From Nocardioides stalactiti (GTDB lineage: Bacteria > Actinomycetota > Actinomycetes > Propionibacteriales > Nocardioidaceae), in contig NZ_JACEFC010000020.1 in the NCBI RefSeq assembly GCF_014180715.1, positions 1 through 48,262 on the forward strand: a stretch of 48,262 nucleotides of DNA, read 5' to 3'. Below the pieces are notes generated by a model, which worked only from the letters and a program-made list of their open reading frames with translations, was not told where the DNA came from and ran no database searches. Shown one piece after another: positions 18,759 to 27,202 of this stretch; the stretch's first letter is position 1; every line of letters begins with the position of its first letter. A program made the position numbers and the translations under genes.

Positions 18759-19736
18759 TCAGGATCCTTCCGAGGAGTGGCCGGGGAAGACGTGCGCGGT
18801 CGGGTCGATGACGACGGCGGCGTTGTTGACGGCCGTGGCCGCCTCGCCGAAGCCGACCGCGATCAGCCGCACCTTGCCCGGGTAGTCGGTGATGTCCCCG
18901 GCCGCGAAGACGCGATCGATGTTGGTTCGCATCGAGCTGTCGACCACCAGGTGGCGCTTGTGGGTCTCCAGCCCCCACTGCTGCAACGGGCCCAGGTCCG
19001 CGATGAACCCGAGCGCGGCGACGACCGCCTGCGCCTTGCGAGTCATGAGCTCTCCGTCGACGGTGAGGTCGATCTCGGCGAGGTCCCCGTCGCTGCCGCC
19101 GTCGGCGTCGCGCAGCGCGCTGACCTCGGCCTTGGTGATGATCTCGACCGACGAGGCGCGCACCTCCTCCACGGTGCGGGCGTGCGCCCGGAAGGCGTCG
19201 CGGCGGTGGACGAGCGCCACCGAGCGGGCGATCGGCTCGAGGTGGAGCGCCCAGTCGAAGGCGCTGTCGCCGCCGCCGACGATGACCACGTCCTTGCCGG
19301 CGTAGGGCTCGAAGCTCGGCACGAAGAACTCCATGCCGCGGCCGAGCCAGCCGTCCCCGGCCGGCAGGGGACGCGGGCTGAACTTGCCGATGCCCGCGGT
19401 GATGATCATGACCTTCGCCCGGACCGACGAGCCGTCGTCGAGGCCCAGGGTGATGCCGTCGGCGTCCTGCTCGAGGGTGGTGGCGGTGCGCTCCAGGAGG
19501 TACGTCGGCTCGGAGACCGCTGCCTGGGCGACCAGGCCGGCGACCAGGTCGCGGCCCTTCACCGTCGGGAAGCCGGCGACGTCGAGGATCGCCTTCTCCG
19601 GGTACATCGCCGTGATCTGTCCGCCGAGCTCCGGCAGCGAGTCGACGACGGCGACGCTCAGCCCCCGGAACCCCGCGTAGTAGGCAGCGAACAGCCCTGT
19701 CGGGCCTGCGCCCACGATGACCAGGTCATGCTCCAC
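18759..19736 (-). CDS. Thioredoxin-reductase-like ferredoxin-NADP reductase
   Basis: Flavoprotein of 325 residues. FAD loop 'VIVGAGPTGLFAAYYAGFRG' at 6-25, NAD(P) loop 'VVIVGGGDSAFDWA' at 150-163, and C-terminal 'VFAAGDITDYPGKVRLIAVGFGEA'. The redox CxxC of thioredoxin reductase is absent, as in YumC-type ferredoxin-NADP reductases. It probably reduces FdxD and the CYP51 ferredoxin. Start chosen as GTG 19736: a -10 TACAGT (19749-19744) lies seven bases upstream, matching a leaderless pattern seen elsewhere, and KstR operator 4 overlaps this -10. An upstream in-frame ATG at 19775 would place the operator inside the coding region. Confidence 0.87.
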   Translation of the reverse strand: MEHDLVIVGAGPTGLFAAYYAGFRGLSVAVVDSLPELGGQITAMYPEKAILDVAGFPTVKGRDLVAGLVAQAAVSEPTYLLERTATTLEQDADGITLGLDDGSSVRAKVMIITAGIGKFSPRPLPAGDGWLGRGMEFFVPSFEPYAGKDVVIVGGGDSAFDWALHLEPIARSVALVHRRDAFRAHARTVEEVRASSVEIITKAEVSALRDADGGSDGDLAEIDLTVDGELMTRKAQAVVAALGFIADLGPLQQWGLETHKRHLVVDSSMRTNIDRVFAAGDITDYPGKVRLIAVGFGEAATAVNNAAVVIDPTAHVFPGHSSEGS

Positions 19737-19745
19737 GGAAGAAAC

Positions 19746-19759
19746 TGTAACGTGTTCTA
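19746..19759. promoter_or_regulatory. KstR-type operator 4
   Basis: TGTAACGTGTTCTA fits TnnAACnnGTTnnA at every fixed position. On the minus strand the -10 TACAGT (19749-19744) overlaps it and is followed seven bases later by GTG 19736 of the FNR-like reductase. KstR bound here would cover the promoter of the FNR-PPOX-fdxD-hsd4A-SDR block. Confidence 0.78.
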
Positions 19760-19793
19760 CTTCTTCGTGGGGCATGTCCCACCCTCCGTTTTC

Positions 19794-20603
19794 CTATTTG
19801 GTGTCGACCCCGTCGACCAGCCAGCCTGCGTCGGTGTGGACCATCGTCATCAGCGCCCGGTAGGGCGTGTAGGTCGAGGTGCCGTTCTCGCCCTCGCCAC
19901 GGAAGACGTACTGGTTGAGGAAGATGAGCGCCTCGAGCTCGGTCTCGTTGGCCCGGACGACGCTCTGGGCGACCACCCGTACCTGCACCTCGGTCTTCTT
20001 GCGGACGAACTCCGCCTCGACGTCGTCGGTGGTGGTGCGGAACTCCTCGCCGAAGTCCTCGGTCATCAGCGCGACCGCGTCCTCGACGCCCTGGTCGTAG
20101 GTCTTCCAGTTGCGCGCGAACATCACCTGGGCGGCCGCGGCGGCGGCTTCGACGCCGCCCTGGACGGAGACCTGGTTGAGGACGACCGGGCGGCCCGACG
20201 GGACGGCGATCGGGCCGTCCTCGTCGCGGCTCGCAGCAGGCGCCGCCGAGACGGCCTCGTCCCGCACCGCGTTCCAGGCGAACCAACCGCACTGGAGGGC
20301 GAGCAGCACCACCAGGACACCGACCACGGCGAGCAGCGTCGAGGTCCGGCCGGTGGAGCCCTGGTCGCTGTCGGCGGCAGGCTCCGTGGCTGCAGGACTC
20401 GTGGCGGCAGGCTTCGCGAGCGAGGGCTTGCGAGCCGCCGGCGGGGCTGGGGCGGCGGGCTTCCCCGGTGCCCCGGCAGGCGCGTCAGCGGCAGGCGCAT
20501 CGGCAGGGACGGTCGCATCGACAGCGGTCTCGTCGCGACCGGCGATCTTGCGGGGCCGGGGCGTCGAGGTACGCGACGGACGGCGCGGGATCTGGCGGCT
20601 CAT
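19794..20603 (-). CDS. Mce-associated membrane protein (second Mas of mce4-like locus)
   Basis: Protein of 269 residues. The first 85 residues are a cytoplasmic tail rich in Pro, Ala and Lys ('KPAAPAPPAARKPSLAKPAA'). One membrane helix follows ('TLLAVVGVLVVLLALQCGWFAW', about 88-109), then an exported NTF2-like domain ('QVMFARNWKTYDQGVEDAVALMTEDF'). This layout is that of actinobacterial Mce-associated proteins, which in M. tuberculosis follow mce4F in the same order (Rv3493c, Rv3492c) and stabilise Mce transporters. Last gene of the ten-gene mce4-like operon. Seven bases separate it from the first Mas gene. Confidence 0.82.
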   Translation of the reverse strand: MSRQIPRRPSRTSTPRPRKIAGRDETAVDATVPADAPAADAPAGAPGKPAAPAPPAARKPSLAKPAATSPAATEPAADSDQGSTGRTSTLLAVVGVLVVLLALQCGWFAWNAVRDEAVSAAPAASRDEDGPIAVPSGRPVVLNQVSVQGGVEAAAAAAQVMFARNWKTYDQGVEDAVALMTEDFGEEFRTTTDDVEAEFVRKKTEVQVRVVAQSVVRANETELEALIFLNQYVFRGEGENGTSTYTPYRALMTMVHTDAGWLVDGVDTK

Positions 20604-20610
20604 CTTCTGG

Positions 20611-21306
20611 TCACCTGACGTACTGGAGGTCGCGGGTCAACCACTGGCCGTCGACGAGGGCGACCTCGAGCTGCAGCCGGTAGGTGCGGGCGACCGGTTC
20701 GAAGTCGGTCTCCTTGTTGGCGACGGTGCCGTTGGTCGCGATGATCACGGTCGCACTGTCGTCGTCCCCCGCCACCAGCCCGGCCCACTCGACCTCGCCG
20801 GTCTGGGTGGCCTGGGCACGACGGACCAGCTTGACGAGGTCCGCGGCCGCCTTGGTGTACTGGTTGAGGAACGGACCGGTCGCGAGGGCCTTGACCGCCT
20901 CGATGTTGGCCCCGATCTCCTCGTGGTCGAGGTTGAGGAACGCGTTGGCCATCTTGGTGGCCGCCTCGATCTGGTCGGCGGCGCGGACCTGGTCGGCCTG
21001 GGGTGCGGTCTCCATGGCGGAGATGACGCCGGGACCGACGTCCTCTCCGGCCCGGGTGCTGCCCTCGGTCTCACGATCGATCGTCAGCACCGCCGCGAGC
21101 CGGTCGAAGAACCCGTCGGTGTCGACGGCGTCCGCTCGCTTGCCGTAGCTGTCGTCCATCAGCCAGGCGAGCCCGCCCACCGCCAGCGCGCACACGACGA
21201 CAGCGGTCACGAGGACCTGGTTGAGACGAGACCTGCTGCGAGCTTCTCCCTCCCCGGCCGAGCCAGGTGTCAACGGGTCACCGGACCCACGAGCAGCCAC
21301 TTCCAC
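20611..21306 (-). CDS. Mce-associated membrane protein (first Mas of mce4-like locus)
   Basis: Protein of 231 residues. A short cytoplasmic N-terminus precedes one membrane helix ('LVTAVVVCALAVGGLAWLM', about 32-50), then an exported domain with 'ANAFLNLDHEEIGANIEAVKALATGPFLNQY', typical of Mas proteins. GTG at 21306 has GGAGGGG about four bases upstream and overlaps the mceF 3' end by 37 bp, so the two are translated from overlapping frames. Mas proteins bind or stabilise the Mce hexamer and YrbE permease; whether this copy contacts sterol is not visible. Confidence 0.8.
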   Translation of the reverse strand: MEVAARGSGDPLTPGSAGEGEARSRSRLNQVLVTAVVVCALAVGGLAWLMDDSYGKRADAVDTDGFFDRLAAVLTIDRETEGSTRAGEDVGPGVISAMETAPQADQVRAADQIEAATKMANAFLNLDHEEIGANIEAVKALATGPFLNQYTKAAADLVKLVRRAQATQTGEVEWAGLVAGDDDSATVIIATNGTVANKETDFEPVARTYRLQLEVALVDGQWLTRDLQYVR

Positions 21307-22544
21307 GCATCCCCTCCCAGGACGGACAGGTTCCCCGGCTGCCGGAACAGCATCTGCCGGTCCTGGCTGTCACGCAGCCCGGGGACCAGCCCGGTGGCCG
21401 GGTCGTAGGCGCCACTGTAGACGCGCGGCGGGGAGGCGTTGCCGCGGGCTCGCGCTGCCGGCGTGTACTTCGGGCCGCGCATGACGTAGGGCGCCGGGGA
21501 GTTGCACTTGGCGCGGAAGTACGGAGCGTCGGTGCGGTCCTGGGGATCGCGCCACTGGCTCGGGGGCAGGAAGCCGTCGGTGCACGGCGGCACCGAGTAG
21601 TCGAACTGCAGATTGATGTGGCCGAAGCCGTCGGCCGTGCTCCCGGTGGGACCACCGGCGATGAGGGTCGGGTAGGTGACCAGGAGCTGCTCGAGGCCGG
21701 CCAGGTTCGCCAGGACGATCTGGTCCACGGTCACGAGGTCGCCGAGCAGCACCGGCAGGGTGGGCTCGAGCTCCTCGAGGAGCTTCTGCAGCTCACGCGC
21801 CGCTCCGGGCGTCGCCGAGAGCACCGTACGGAGGTCCTTGTCGCTCCCCCGCAGCACCGCGGTGACGGTGGCGAGGTCGCGGGCGAACGAGCGGATGTTC
21901 TCGCGCTGTCCCTGCTGGGTCCGCAGCACCGTCAGGCCGTCGCGGAGCAGCGCCACGGTCTCGTCGGTGTGGGCGGCGGCCTCGTCGATGAAGATCGAGC
22001 CGTTGTCGAGCAGCGCCTGGAGGTCGCGACCGGTGTCCCCGAAGAGCAGGCCGAGCTCCTCGACCAGCACCCGCAGGCTCTCCTTGTCGACGGAGCCGAC
22101 GAAGTCGTCGAGGTCGACCAGCAGGTCGGCCTCGTCGACCGGCAGGGACGACTCGTCGCCCTCGAAGACGGTGCCGTCCTTGGCGTACGGCCCGTCCTCG
22201 TCCTCGGGCTGGAAGTCGAGGTACTGCTCACCGACCGCCGAGAGGTTGTGGACGTGGATCGAGGCGTCCGTGGGGAGCTCGACCTCCTCCTCGATGTGCA
22301 TCTCGATGTCGACGCCCTCGGTCGTCGGCGTCATCTTGGTGACCTTGCCGATCTTGTAGCCGCGGTAGGTCACCTCGCTGCCCTCGAAGAGTCCACCCGA
22401 ACCGGGGAGCTTGGCGGTGATCGTGTGACCACTGCCGGTGATCCTGTCCACCAGGCCGAGATAGGTGGCGGTGATGTAGGTGATGCCGACCGCGCTGAGG
22501 ACGACGAACGCCGCCAGCCGGATCCGGACGCCGCGAGACATCAT
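21270..22544 (-). CDS. MceF subunit of mce4-like importer
   Basis: Protein of 424 residues, exported, anchored by 'IRLAAFVVLSAVGITYITATYLGL' at 8-31. The MlaD/MCE domain follows: 'TAKLPGSGGLFEGSEVTYRGYKIGKVTKM' (about 43-71) and 'ASIHVHNLSAVGEQYLDFQPE'. A long helical region (about 170-300) forms the tube of the Mce assembly, and the C-terminus has several Cys and a Pro/Arg-rich tail. ATG at 22544 overlaps the mceE stop as ATGA. Mce subunits A-F form a hexameric tunnel that conducts lipid through the envelope; in mce4 systems the cargo is cholesterol. Confidence 0.9.
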   Translation of the reverse strand: MMSRGVRIRLAAFVVLSAVGITYITATYLGLVDRITGSGHTITAKLPGSGGLFEGSEVTYRGYKIGKVTKMTPTTEGVDIEMHIEEEVELPTDASIHVHNLSAVGEQYLDFQPEDEDGPYAKDGTVFEGDESSLPVDEADLLVDLDDFVGSVDKESLRVLVEELGLLFGDTGRDLQALLDNGSIFIDEAAAHTDETVALLRDGLTVLRTQQGQRENIRSFARDLATVTAVLRGSDKDLRTVLSATPGAARELQKLLEELEPTLPVLLGDLVTVDQIVLANLAGLEQLLVTYPTLIAGGPTGSTADGFGHINLQFDYSVPPCTDGFLPPSQWRDPQDRTDAPYFRAKCNSPAPYVMRGPKYTPAARARGNASPPRVYSGAYDPATGLVPGLRDSQDRQMLFRQPGNLSVLGGDAWKWLLVGPVTR

Positions 22545-23893
22545 GTCGTCACCCCCAGCAGGTCGGACGGTTCGTCGGACGTCGGGATGTCGGCGCCACG
22601 CACCAGCTCCTCGGAGAGCCCGGTGACCCCACCGGTGAGGCCGCCGCGCACCCCGTCTGCCGCACCCCGCGGCAGCAGGTTGCCGAGGTCGAGGTCGGGC
22701 AGCGAGTTGAGCAACGTGCACACCGGGCTGCCGGCGAGGACGTCGTCGTTGCGGCACTGCCGCTGAAGGTCCGCGAGCAGGTTGGCGTTCTGGAGGACCC
22801 GGGCGCACGCGGCGCTGGTCAGGCTCCCGCTGCGCAGGCAGCGGGCGACCGCGTCGAGCACCTGACCGGGGTCCGGCAGCTCGATGTTGGGGATGCCGAT
22901 CCCGCGCAGCAGGTTCTCCAGGTTGAGGTCCAGCGTCATCGTCGTGTCGGCGTAGTCGCCCTCGACGATGTCGTTGGCCGCCTTCGGGAACGGGAAGCTG
23001 ATGAGGAGGTTGAGACCGGGGCCGAGCGTGTGGCCGGCCCGGTGCAGGCCGTCGAGCACCGGGAAGAGGTGCTCGAGCATCTTGAGCACGTCCTCCTTGC
23101 TCGCGTTGATGACCCTCGTCCCGACCCGACCCAGCTCCTCGAGCGCGCTGAGCATGTCGATGAGCTCGTCGTGCTGGTCGGCCAGCACGTCGATGGCCGG
23201 CCCGACGGCGTCGAGCGCGTCGCTGATGACGTCCTTCTCGGCGTTCAGCGTCGCGGTCAGGTTGTTCATCGACTCCAGCGCGTTGATGATGTCGACCTTC
23301 TGGTCGTCGAGCGTCCCGACGACGTCCTCGAGGGAGCCGAGCAGCGCCTTGAGACGGTCCTCACGACCCGACATCACCAGGTTGGCCTCGCGGGTGATGG
23401 TGCCGAGCTGGGCGACCCCGCCGCCGCTGAGCAGGAACGAGAGCGCACCGAGCACCTCCTCGACCTCGGGGTTGCGGCCGGTGGCGGCGAGCTCGATGGT
23501 GTCGCCGTCGCCCAGCCGGCCGGTCGGCTCCTGCTCGGTCGGCTCCTCGAGCGACACGTACTTCTCCCCCAGCAGCGAGACCTGCTGGATGTCGGCGATC
23601 GTGTTGTCGGGGAGCACGACGTCCTTGCGGATCCGGAGCGTCACCTCGGCGTGCCAGCCGGAGCGCTCGACCTCGGTCACCTCGCCGACCACGACGTCGT
23701 CGACCATGACCGGCGACCGCGGGACCACGTTGAGCACGTCGTCGAACTGCGCGGTGACCTCGTAGGCGTCATCGGCGTCGACGGGCGACCCCGGGAGCGG
23801 CAGGTCGTAGGCGCCGTCGAAGTCGCAGCCCGTGAGAAGGCTCGCGCCGACCGCCGAGGCCAGCAACCAGTGGAAGGGCTTCGTCATCCTCAC
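22541..23893 (-). CDS. MceE lipoprotein subunit (LprN-like) of mce4-like importer
   Basis: Protein of 450 residues with a lipoprotein signal 'LLASAVGASLLTGC' (Cys23). MCE domain 'VTAQFDDVLNVVPRSPVMVDDVVVGEVTEVERSG' then 'IADIQQVSLLGEKYVSLEEP', and a long helical stretch with repeated Leu/Val heptads. In M. tuberculosis the E subunit of mce4 is the lipoprotein LprN. GTG at 23893 overlaps the mceD stop (GTGA) and has GGAGG six bases upstream; an in-frame ATG at 23887 is less well spaced. Lipid anchoring should tether the hexamer to the outer face of the membrane. Confidence 0.9.
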   Translation of the reverse strand: MRMTKPFHWLLASAVGASLLTGCDFDGAYDLPLPGSPVDADDAYEVTAQFDDVLNVVPRSPVMVDDVVVGEVTEVERSGWHAEVTLRIRKDVVLPDNTIADIQQVSLLGEKYVSLEEPTEQEPTGRLGDGDTIELAATGRNPEVEEVLGALSFLLSGGGVAQLGTITREANLVMSGREDRLKALLGSLEDVVGTLDDQKVDIINALESMNNLTATLNAEKDVISDALDAVGPAIDVLADQHDELIDMLSALEELGRVGTRVINASKEDVLKMLEHLFPVLDGLHRAGHTLGPGLNLLISFPFPKAANDIVEGDYADTTMTLDLNLENLLRGIGIPNIELPDPGQVLDAVARCLRSGSLTSAACARVLQNANLLADLQRQCRNDDVLAGSPVCTLLNSLPDLDLGNLLPRGAADGVRGGLTGGVTGLSEELVRGADIPTSDEPSDLLGVTT

Positions 23894-25131
23894 GACGCAC
23901 CTCCGAGCATGCTGGTCAGGGACGGGTCGGTCGCGGGCACGTAGGTCATGTCCGGGACGGCCGGCACGTTGACGGCCCCGTTCTTGGAGACCGCGGGCTT
24001 CGGGACGTACTGCTCGTACTCCGGCGGCAGCGGTGGCAGGTTGTCGACGATCGGGCTGATCAGCTGGGCGATCAGGTCGCACGCGGCGTCCTTGAGCGCG
24101 CGCGGCACGCCCGGTGCCTGCTGGAGGATGCCGCAGATGAAGCCGTCGGCGGTCCAGATGTTGCCGGCGATGCCGACCCGGGAGTTCTGCGAGCCGGTGC
24201 GGTGGTCGAAGCCGAGGTGCAGGGAGTCCATCGCGGTGGGCGCGATCTCGAGGGCCTTGCGGAGGTTGTCCTTCTCCGCCGAGATCGCCGACATCACCGA
24301 GCTGAGCTGGCGGATCGACTTGGCGAGCCCGTCGCGGTTGTCCCTCACGAACCCTTCGACCGTGCCGACCGCGCTCGCGACCGCGGCCACGGCCTGCTGC
24401 AGCTCGTCGCTCTCCTCGGCCAGCACCTGTGACACGCCGGCGAGGTCCTGCATGAACGCCCGAACGAGGGCGTCGTTGTCGGCGAGGGTCTCGGTGAACG
24501 ACGCCAGGTTGGTGACGGTCTCGAACAGCGGCCCGGCACTGTCACCGAACGTCTCGGCAGCCAGCGCGAGCTCGCGGATCATCTCGTTGCCGGCGGCACC
24601 CTGGCCCTCGAGCGCGTTCTGGCCGGCCTGGAGCAGGTTGTTGAGCGTGCCGTCCTTGTTGACCCCGTTGGGTCCCAGCGCCACGGTGAGGTCGCGCAGG
24701 CTGCTGTAGATCCGGTCGAGCTCCACCGGGACGCCGGTGTCGGGGAGCTCGATGGTCGCGCCGTCCGCGAGGGAGGGGCCGGACTCATAGACGGGGGTGA
24801 GCTGGATGAACCGGTCGGCGACCAGGGTCGGTGTCACGATCACGGCCTGCGCGTCCGCGGGGACGTCGTAGGTCGCGTCGTACTCCATCTCGACGCGGAC
24901 CGCGTTGCCGGACGGGGTCACCGCGGTGACCTCGCCGACGTTGACGCCGAGGATGCGGACGTCGGTGCCCTTGAACACGCTCACGGCCCGCGGGAACATC
25001 GCCGTCACCGTCTTGGTCTCGCGGTCGGAGACGGCCACGTTGAGCACGGCGCCGAGGCCGATGAGCAGCACGACCAGGAGGATGATCCTCCGGTCGATGC
25101 GCTCCCAGATCTTCTTCGCCATCACGATCAC
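23890..25131 (-). CDS. MceD subunit of mce4-like importer
   Basis: Protein of 413 residues with an N-terminal membrane anchor ('RIILLVVLLIGLGAVLNVAV'), MCE domain 'VTAMFPRAVSVFKGTDVRILGVNVGEVTAVTPSG', the strand 'AVIVTPTLVADRFIQLTPVYESG' and a helical tube region. The C-terminal 60 residues are Pro-rich ('DNLPPLPPEYEQYVPKPAV'), possibly passing through peptidoglycan. GTG at 25131 overlaps the mceC stop as GTGA. Subunit order A-F is conserved in all actinobacterial mce loci, so assignment as D is by position and by the MceD-type C-terminus. Confidence 0.9.
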   Translation of the reverse strand: MIVMAKKIWERIDRRIILLVVLLIGLGAVLNVAVSDRETKTVTAMFPRAVSVFKGTDVRILGVNVGEVTAVTPSGNAVRVEMEYDATYDVPADAQAVIVTPTLVADRFIQLTPVYESGPSLADGATIELPDTGVPVELDRIYSSLRDLTVALGPNGVNKDGTLNNLLQAGQNALEGQGAAGNEMIRELALAAETFGDSAGPLFETVTNLASFTETLADNDALVRAFMQDLAGVSQVLAEESDELQQAVAAVASAVGTVEGFVRDNRDGLAKSIRQLSSVMSAISAEKDNLRKALEIAPTAMDSLHLGFDHRTGSQNSRVGIAGNIWTADGFICGILQQAPGVPRALKDAACDLIAQLISPIVDNLPPLPPEYEQYVPKPAVSKNGAVNVPAVPDMTYVPATDPSLTSMLGGAS

Positions 25132-26117
25132 GGCACCTGTCCGGGGACGAACTCGCCGGTGGGGAAACCGAGGATGTTGATGGCCAGGGCGTCGAACCAG
25201 GGACCGGTCCCGATGATGTTGCTGAGGATCTCGACGTAGGGACCGACCTGGTGGAGGGTCGCCTTGAGCTCGTCACGCTTGTCGACGAGGACGCCGAGCA
25301 GCTCGTTGACCTCCTTGAGGGCGGGCCCGATCTGGTCCTCGTTGTCGGTCGCGACGCCGCGCAGCTCGACCGCGAGGGTGCGCGCGTTGACCAGCAGGCG
25401 GTGCACGGCCCGCTTGCGGGAGACCAGCTCCTTGAACACCAGGTCGCTGTTGGCCATCAGGTCGACGATGTCCTCGCTGCGGCGGTCGAGCACCTTGGTC
25501 ACCTGCTGCGAGCTCTCGAACAGGGTCTGGATCTGCTCGTCGCGCTGGGAGACGCTGCGCGAGAGCCGCGCGATGCCGTCGAAGGCGGCTGCGATCTCGG
25601 GGGCCGAGTCGTTCATCGTCTCGGCGACCACGTCGAGCGCCTCCGAGAGCTGCTGGGTGTCGATGTCCTCGGTGGTGGTCGTCAGGTCGCCGAACACCCC
25701 GACGATGTCGTACGCCGCCTCGGTCTGGTCCAGGCCCAGGGTGCCGCCGCTCTCGAGCTGACCCTCGGGGGACGGCTGGAGGTCGAGGAACTTCTCGCCG
25801 AGCAGGTTGAGGACCTCGATGGAGGCGGTGCTGTCCGGGCCGAACTCGACGTCGCCGCCGTCGACCTCGAACTTCACGATGACGCGGTCCTTCGTCTTGT
25901 CGTCGATGTAGACGTCGGTGACCCGGCCGACCCGGATCCCGCCGACCTGGACGATGTTGCCCTTGTGGATGCCGCTGGCGTCGCTGAACTCTGCGTAGTA
26001 GGTCGTGCCGCGGAAGCCCGGGAACTTGCTGAGGTTGAACGTCGCAGCGGAGATCAACGCCATCAGCACGAGGGCGACGACTCCGTACCGCATCGTGCGG
26101 TTCTCGTTGGCTCTCAT
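25128..26117 (-). CDS. MceC subunit of mce4-like importer
   Basis: Protein of 329 residues: membrane anchor 'MRYGVVALVLMALISAATFNL', MCE domain 'TYYAEFSDASGIHKGNIVQVGGIRVGRVTDVYIDD', the strand 'STASIEVLNLLGEKFLDLQPSPEG', and a helical tail ending 'GEFVPGQVP'. The ATG at 26117 overlaps the mceB stop as ATGA. It is shorter than MceD and MceF and lacks the Pro-rich tail. It belongs to the hexamer and sits at the third position of the conserved order. Confidence 0.9.
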   Translation of the reverse strand: MRANENRTMRYGVVALVLMALISAATFNLSKFPGFRGTTYYAEFSDASGIHKGNIVQVGGIRVGRVTDVYIDDKTKDRVIVKFEVDGGDVEFGPDSTASIEVLNLLGEKFLDLQPSPEGQLESGGTLGLDQTEAAYDIVGVFGDLTTTTEDIDTQQLSEALDVVAETMNDSAPEIAAAFDGIARLSRSVSQRDEQIQTLFESSQQVTKVLDRRSEDIVDLMANSDLVFKELVSRKRAVHRLLVNARTLAVELRGVATDNEDQIGPALKEVNELLGVLVDKRDELKATLHQVGPYVEILSNIIGTGPWFDALAINILGFPTGEFVPGQVP

Positions 26118-27202
26118 CGGTCTTGGCACCTCGGGGCCGTCGAGGTGAACTCGAACTGGGCGAAGGCGGCCTGGATCTGCTGCACGATCGGCAGGTTGCC
26201 GAGAGCGGGCAGGTCGATCTTCACCGACGCCCCGCACACGTAGTACTGGTACCAGGAGCCGTAGGTGCCGGTGCGGATCTGGTCGGACATGACCTCGGGC
26301 ATCCGGTCGAGCAGGTCGACCACCTCGGCACGCTGGTCGGGGTCGTTGAGCAGTGCAGCCAGGTCGTTCAGCGCGGCGATGTCCTTCTTGAGCAACGGGC
26401 GGCCGCGGCGGAGCAGGTCCGCGACGGTGACGGTGAGCTCGGAGATGTTGTCGAGCGAGCCGCCGATGGTCTCGCGGTCCTTGGCGAGGTCGCTCATCCA
26501 GTCCTTGAGCTCGATGACCAGGGAGCTCAGCTGCTCGCGTCGCTGGTTGACCGTGTCGAGCGTCTCGGACAGGTTCGTGACGACCTGCCCGATGAGCTGG
26601 TCGCGGTCGGCGAGCGCGGTGGTCAGCGACGCGGTGTGCTCGAGCAGGCCGCGGACCGTGCCGCCCTCGCCCTGGAGCACCTGGACCAGGTTCATGCTCA
26701 GCTCGTTGACCTGGTCGGGGGTCAGCGCCTGGAAGAGGGGCTTGAAGCCGTCGAAGAGCACCGTCAGGTCGAGGGACGGGCTGGTGTGCTCGACCGGGAT
26801 GGTGTCGCCGTCGTCGATCACCTCTGCGTCGTCGGCACCCACGCCCTGCTCGAGCGCCAGGTAGCGGTCGCCGATCAGGTTCAGGAACCGGATCTCGGCG
26901 GTCGAGGCCGTCGTCAGCTCGATGTCGGCGTCGATGCGGAACTCCACCAGCGCCATCGAGCGCTCGTAGTGCTCGACGCTCTTGACCTCGCCGACGCTGA
27001 CGCCGGCGACCCGGACGTCGTCGCCGTCCTCGAGGGTGGACGCGTTGGTGAAGACCGCCTGGTAGGTCTTGCCGGCGCCGAGACCGATGTTGCCCATGAT
27101 CACCACGAGCAGGCCGGTGACGAGCAGCGAGATGATGCTGAAGAAGACGAGCTTGACGGCAGCGGCCACGAAGACCGAGTTGCGGCTGTGGGAGGAGGTC
27201 AT
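26114..27202 (-). CDS. MceB subunit of mce4-like importer
   Basis: Protein of 362 residues: anchor 'LVFFSIISLLVTGLLVVIMG', MCE domain 'TYQAVFTNASTLEDGDDVRVAGVSVGEVKSVEHYERS', 'TAEIRFLNLIGDRYLALEQG', then helices and a short tail with two Cys ('YYVCGASVK', 'APRCQDR'), perhaps a disulfide. ATG at 27202 has GGAGG in 'GAGTCC'-free context and overlaps the mceA stop as ATGA. Second subunit of the hexamer. Confidence 0.9.
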   Translation of the reverse strand: MTSSHSRNSVFVAAAVKLVFFSIISLLVTGLLVVIMGNIGLGAGKTYQAVFTNASTLEDGDDVRVAGVSVGEVKSVEHYERSMALVEFRIDADIELTTASTAEIRFLNLIGDRYLALEQGVGADDAEVIDDGDTIPVEHTSPSLDLTVLFDGFKPLFQALTPDQVNELSMNLVQVLQGEGGTVRGLLEHTASLTTALADRDQLIGQVVTNLSETLDTVNQRREQLSSLVIELKDWMSDLAKDRETIGGSLDNISELTVTVADLLRRGRPLLKKDIAALNDLAALLNDPDQRAEVVDLLDRMPEVMSDQIRTGTYGSWYQYYVCGASVKIDLPALGNLPIVQQIQAAFAQFEFTSTAPRCQDR

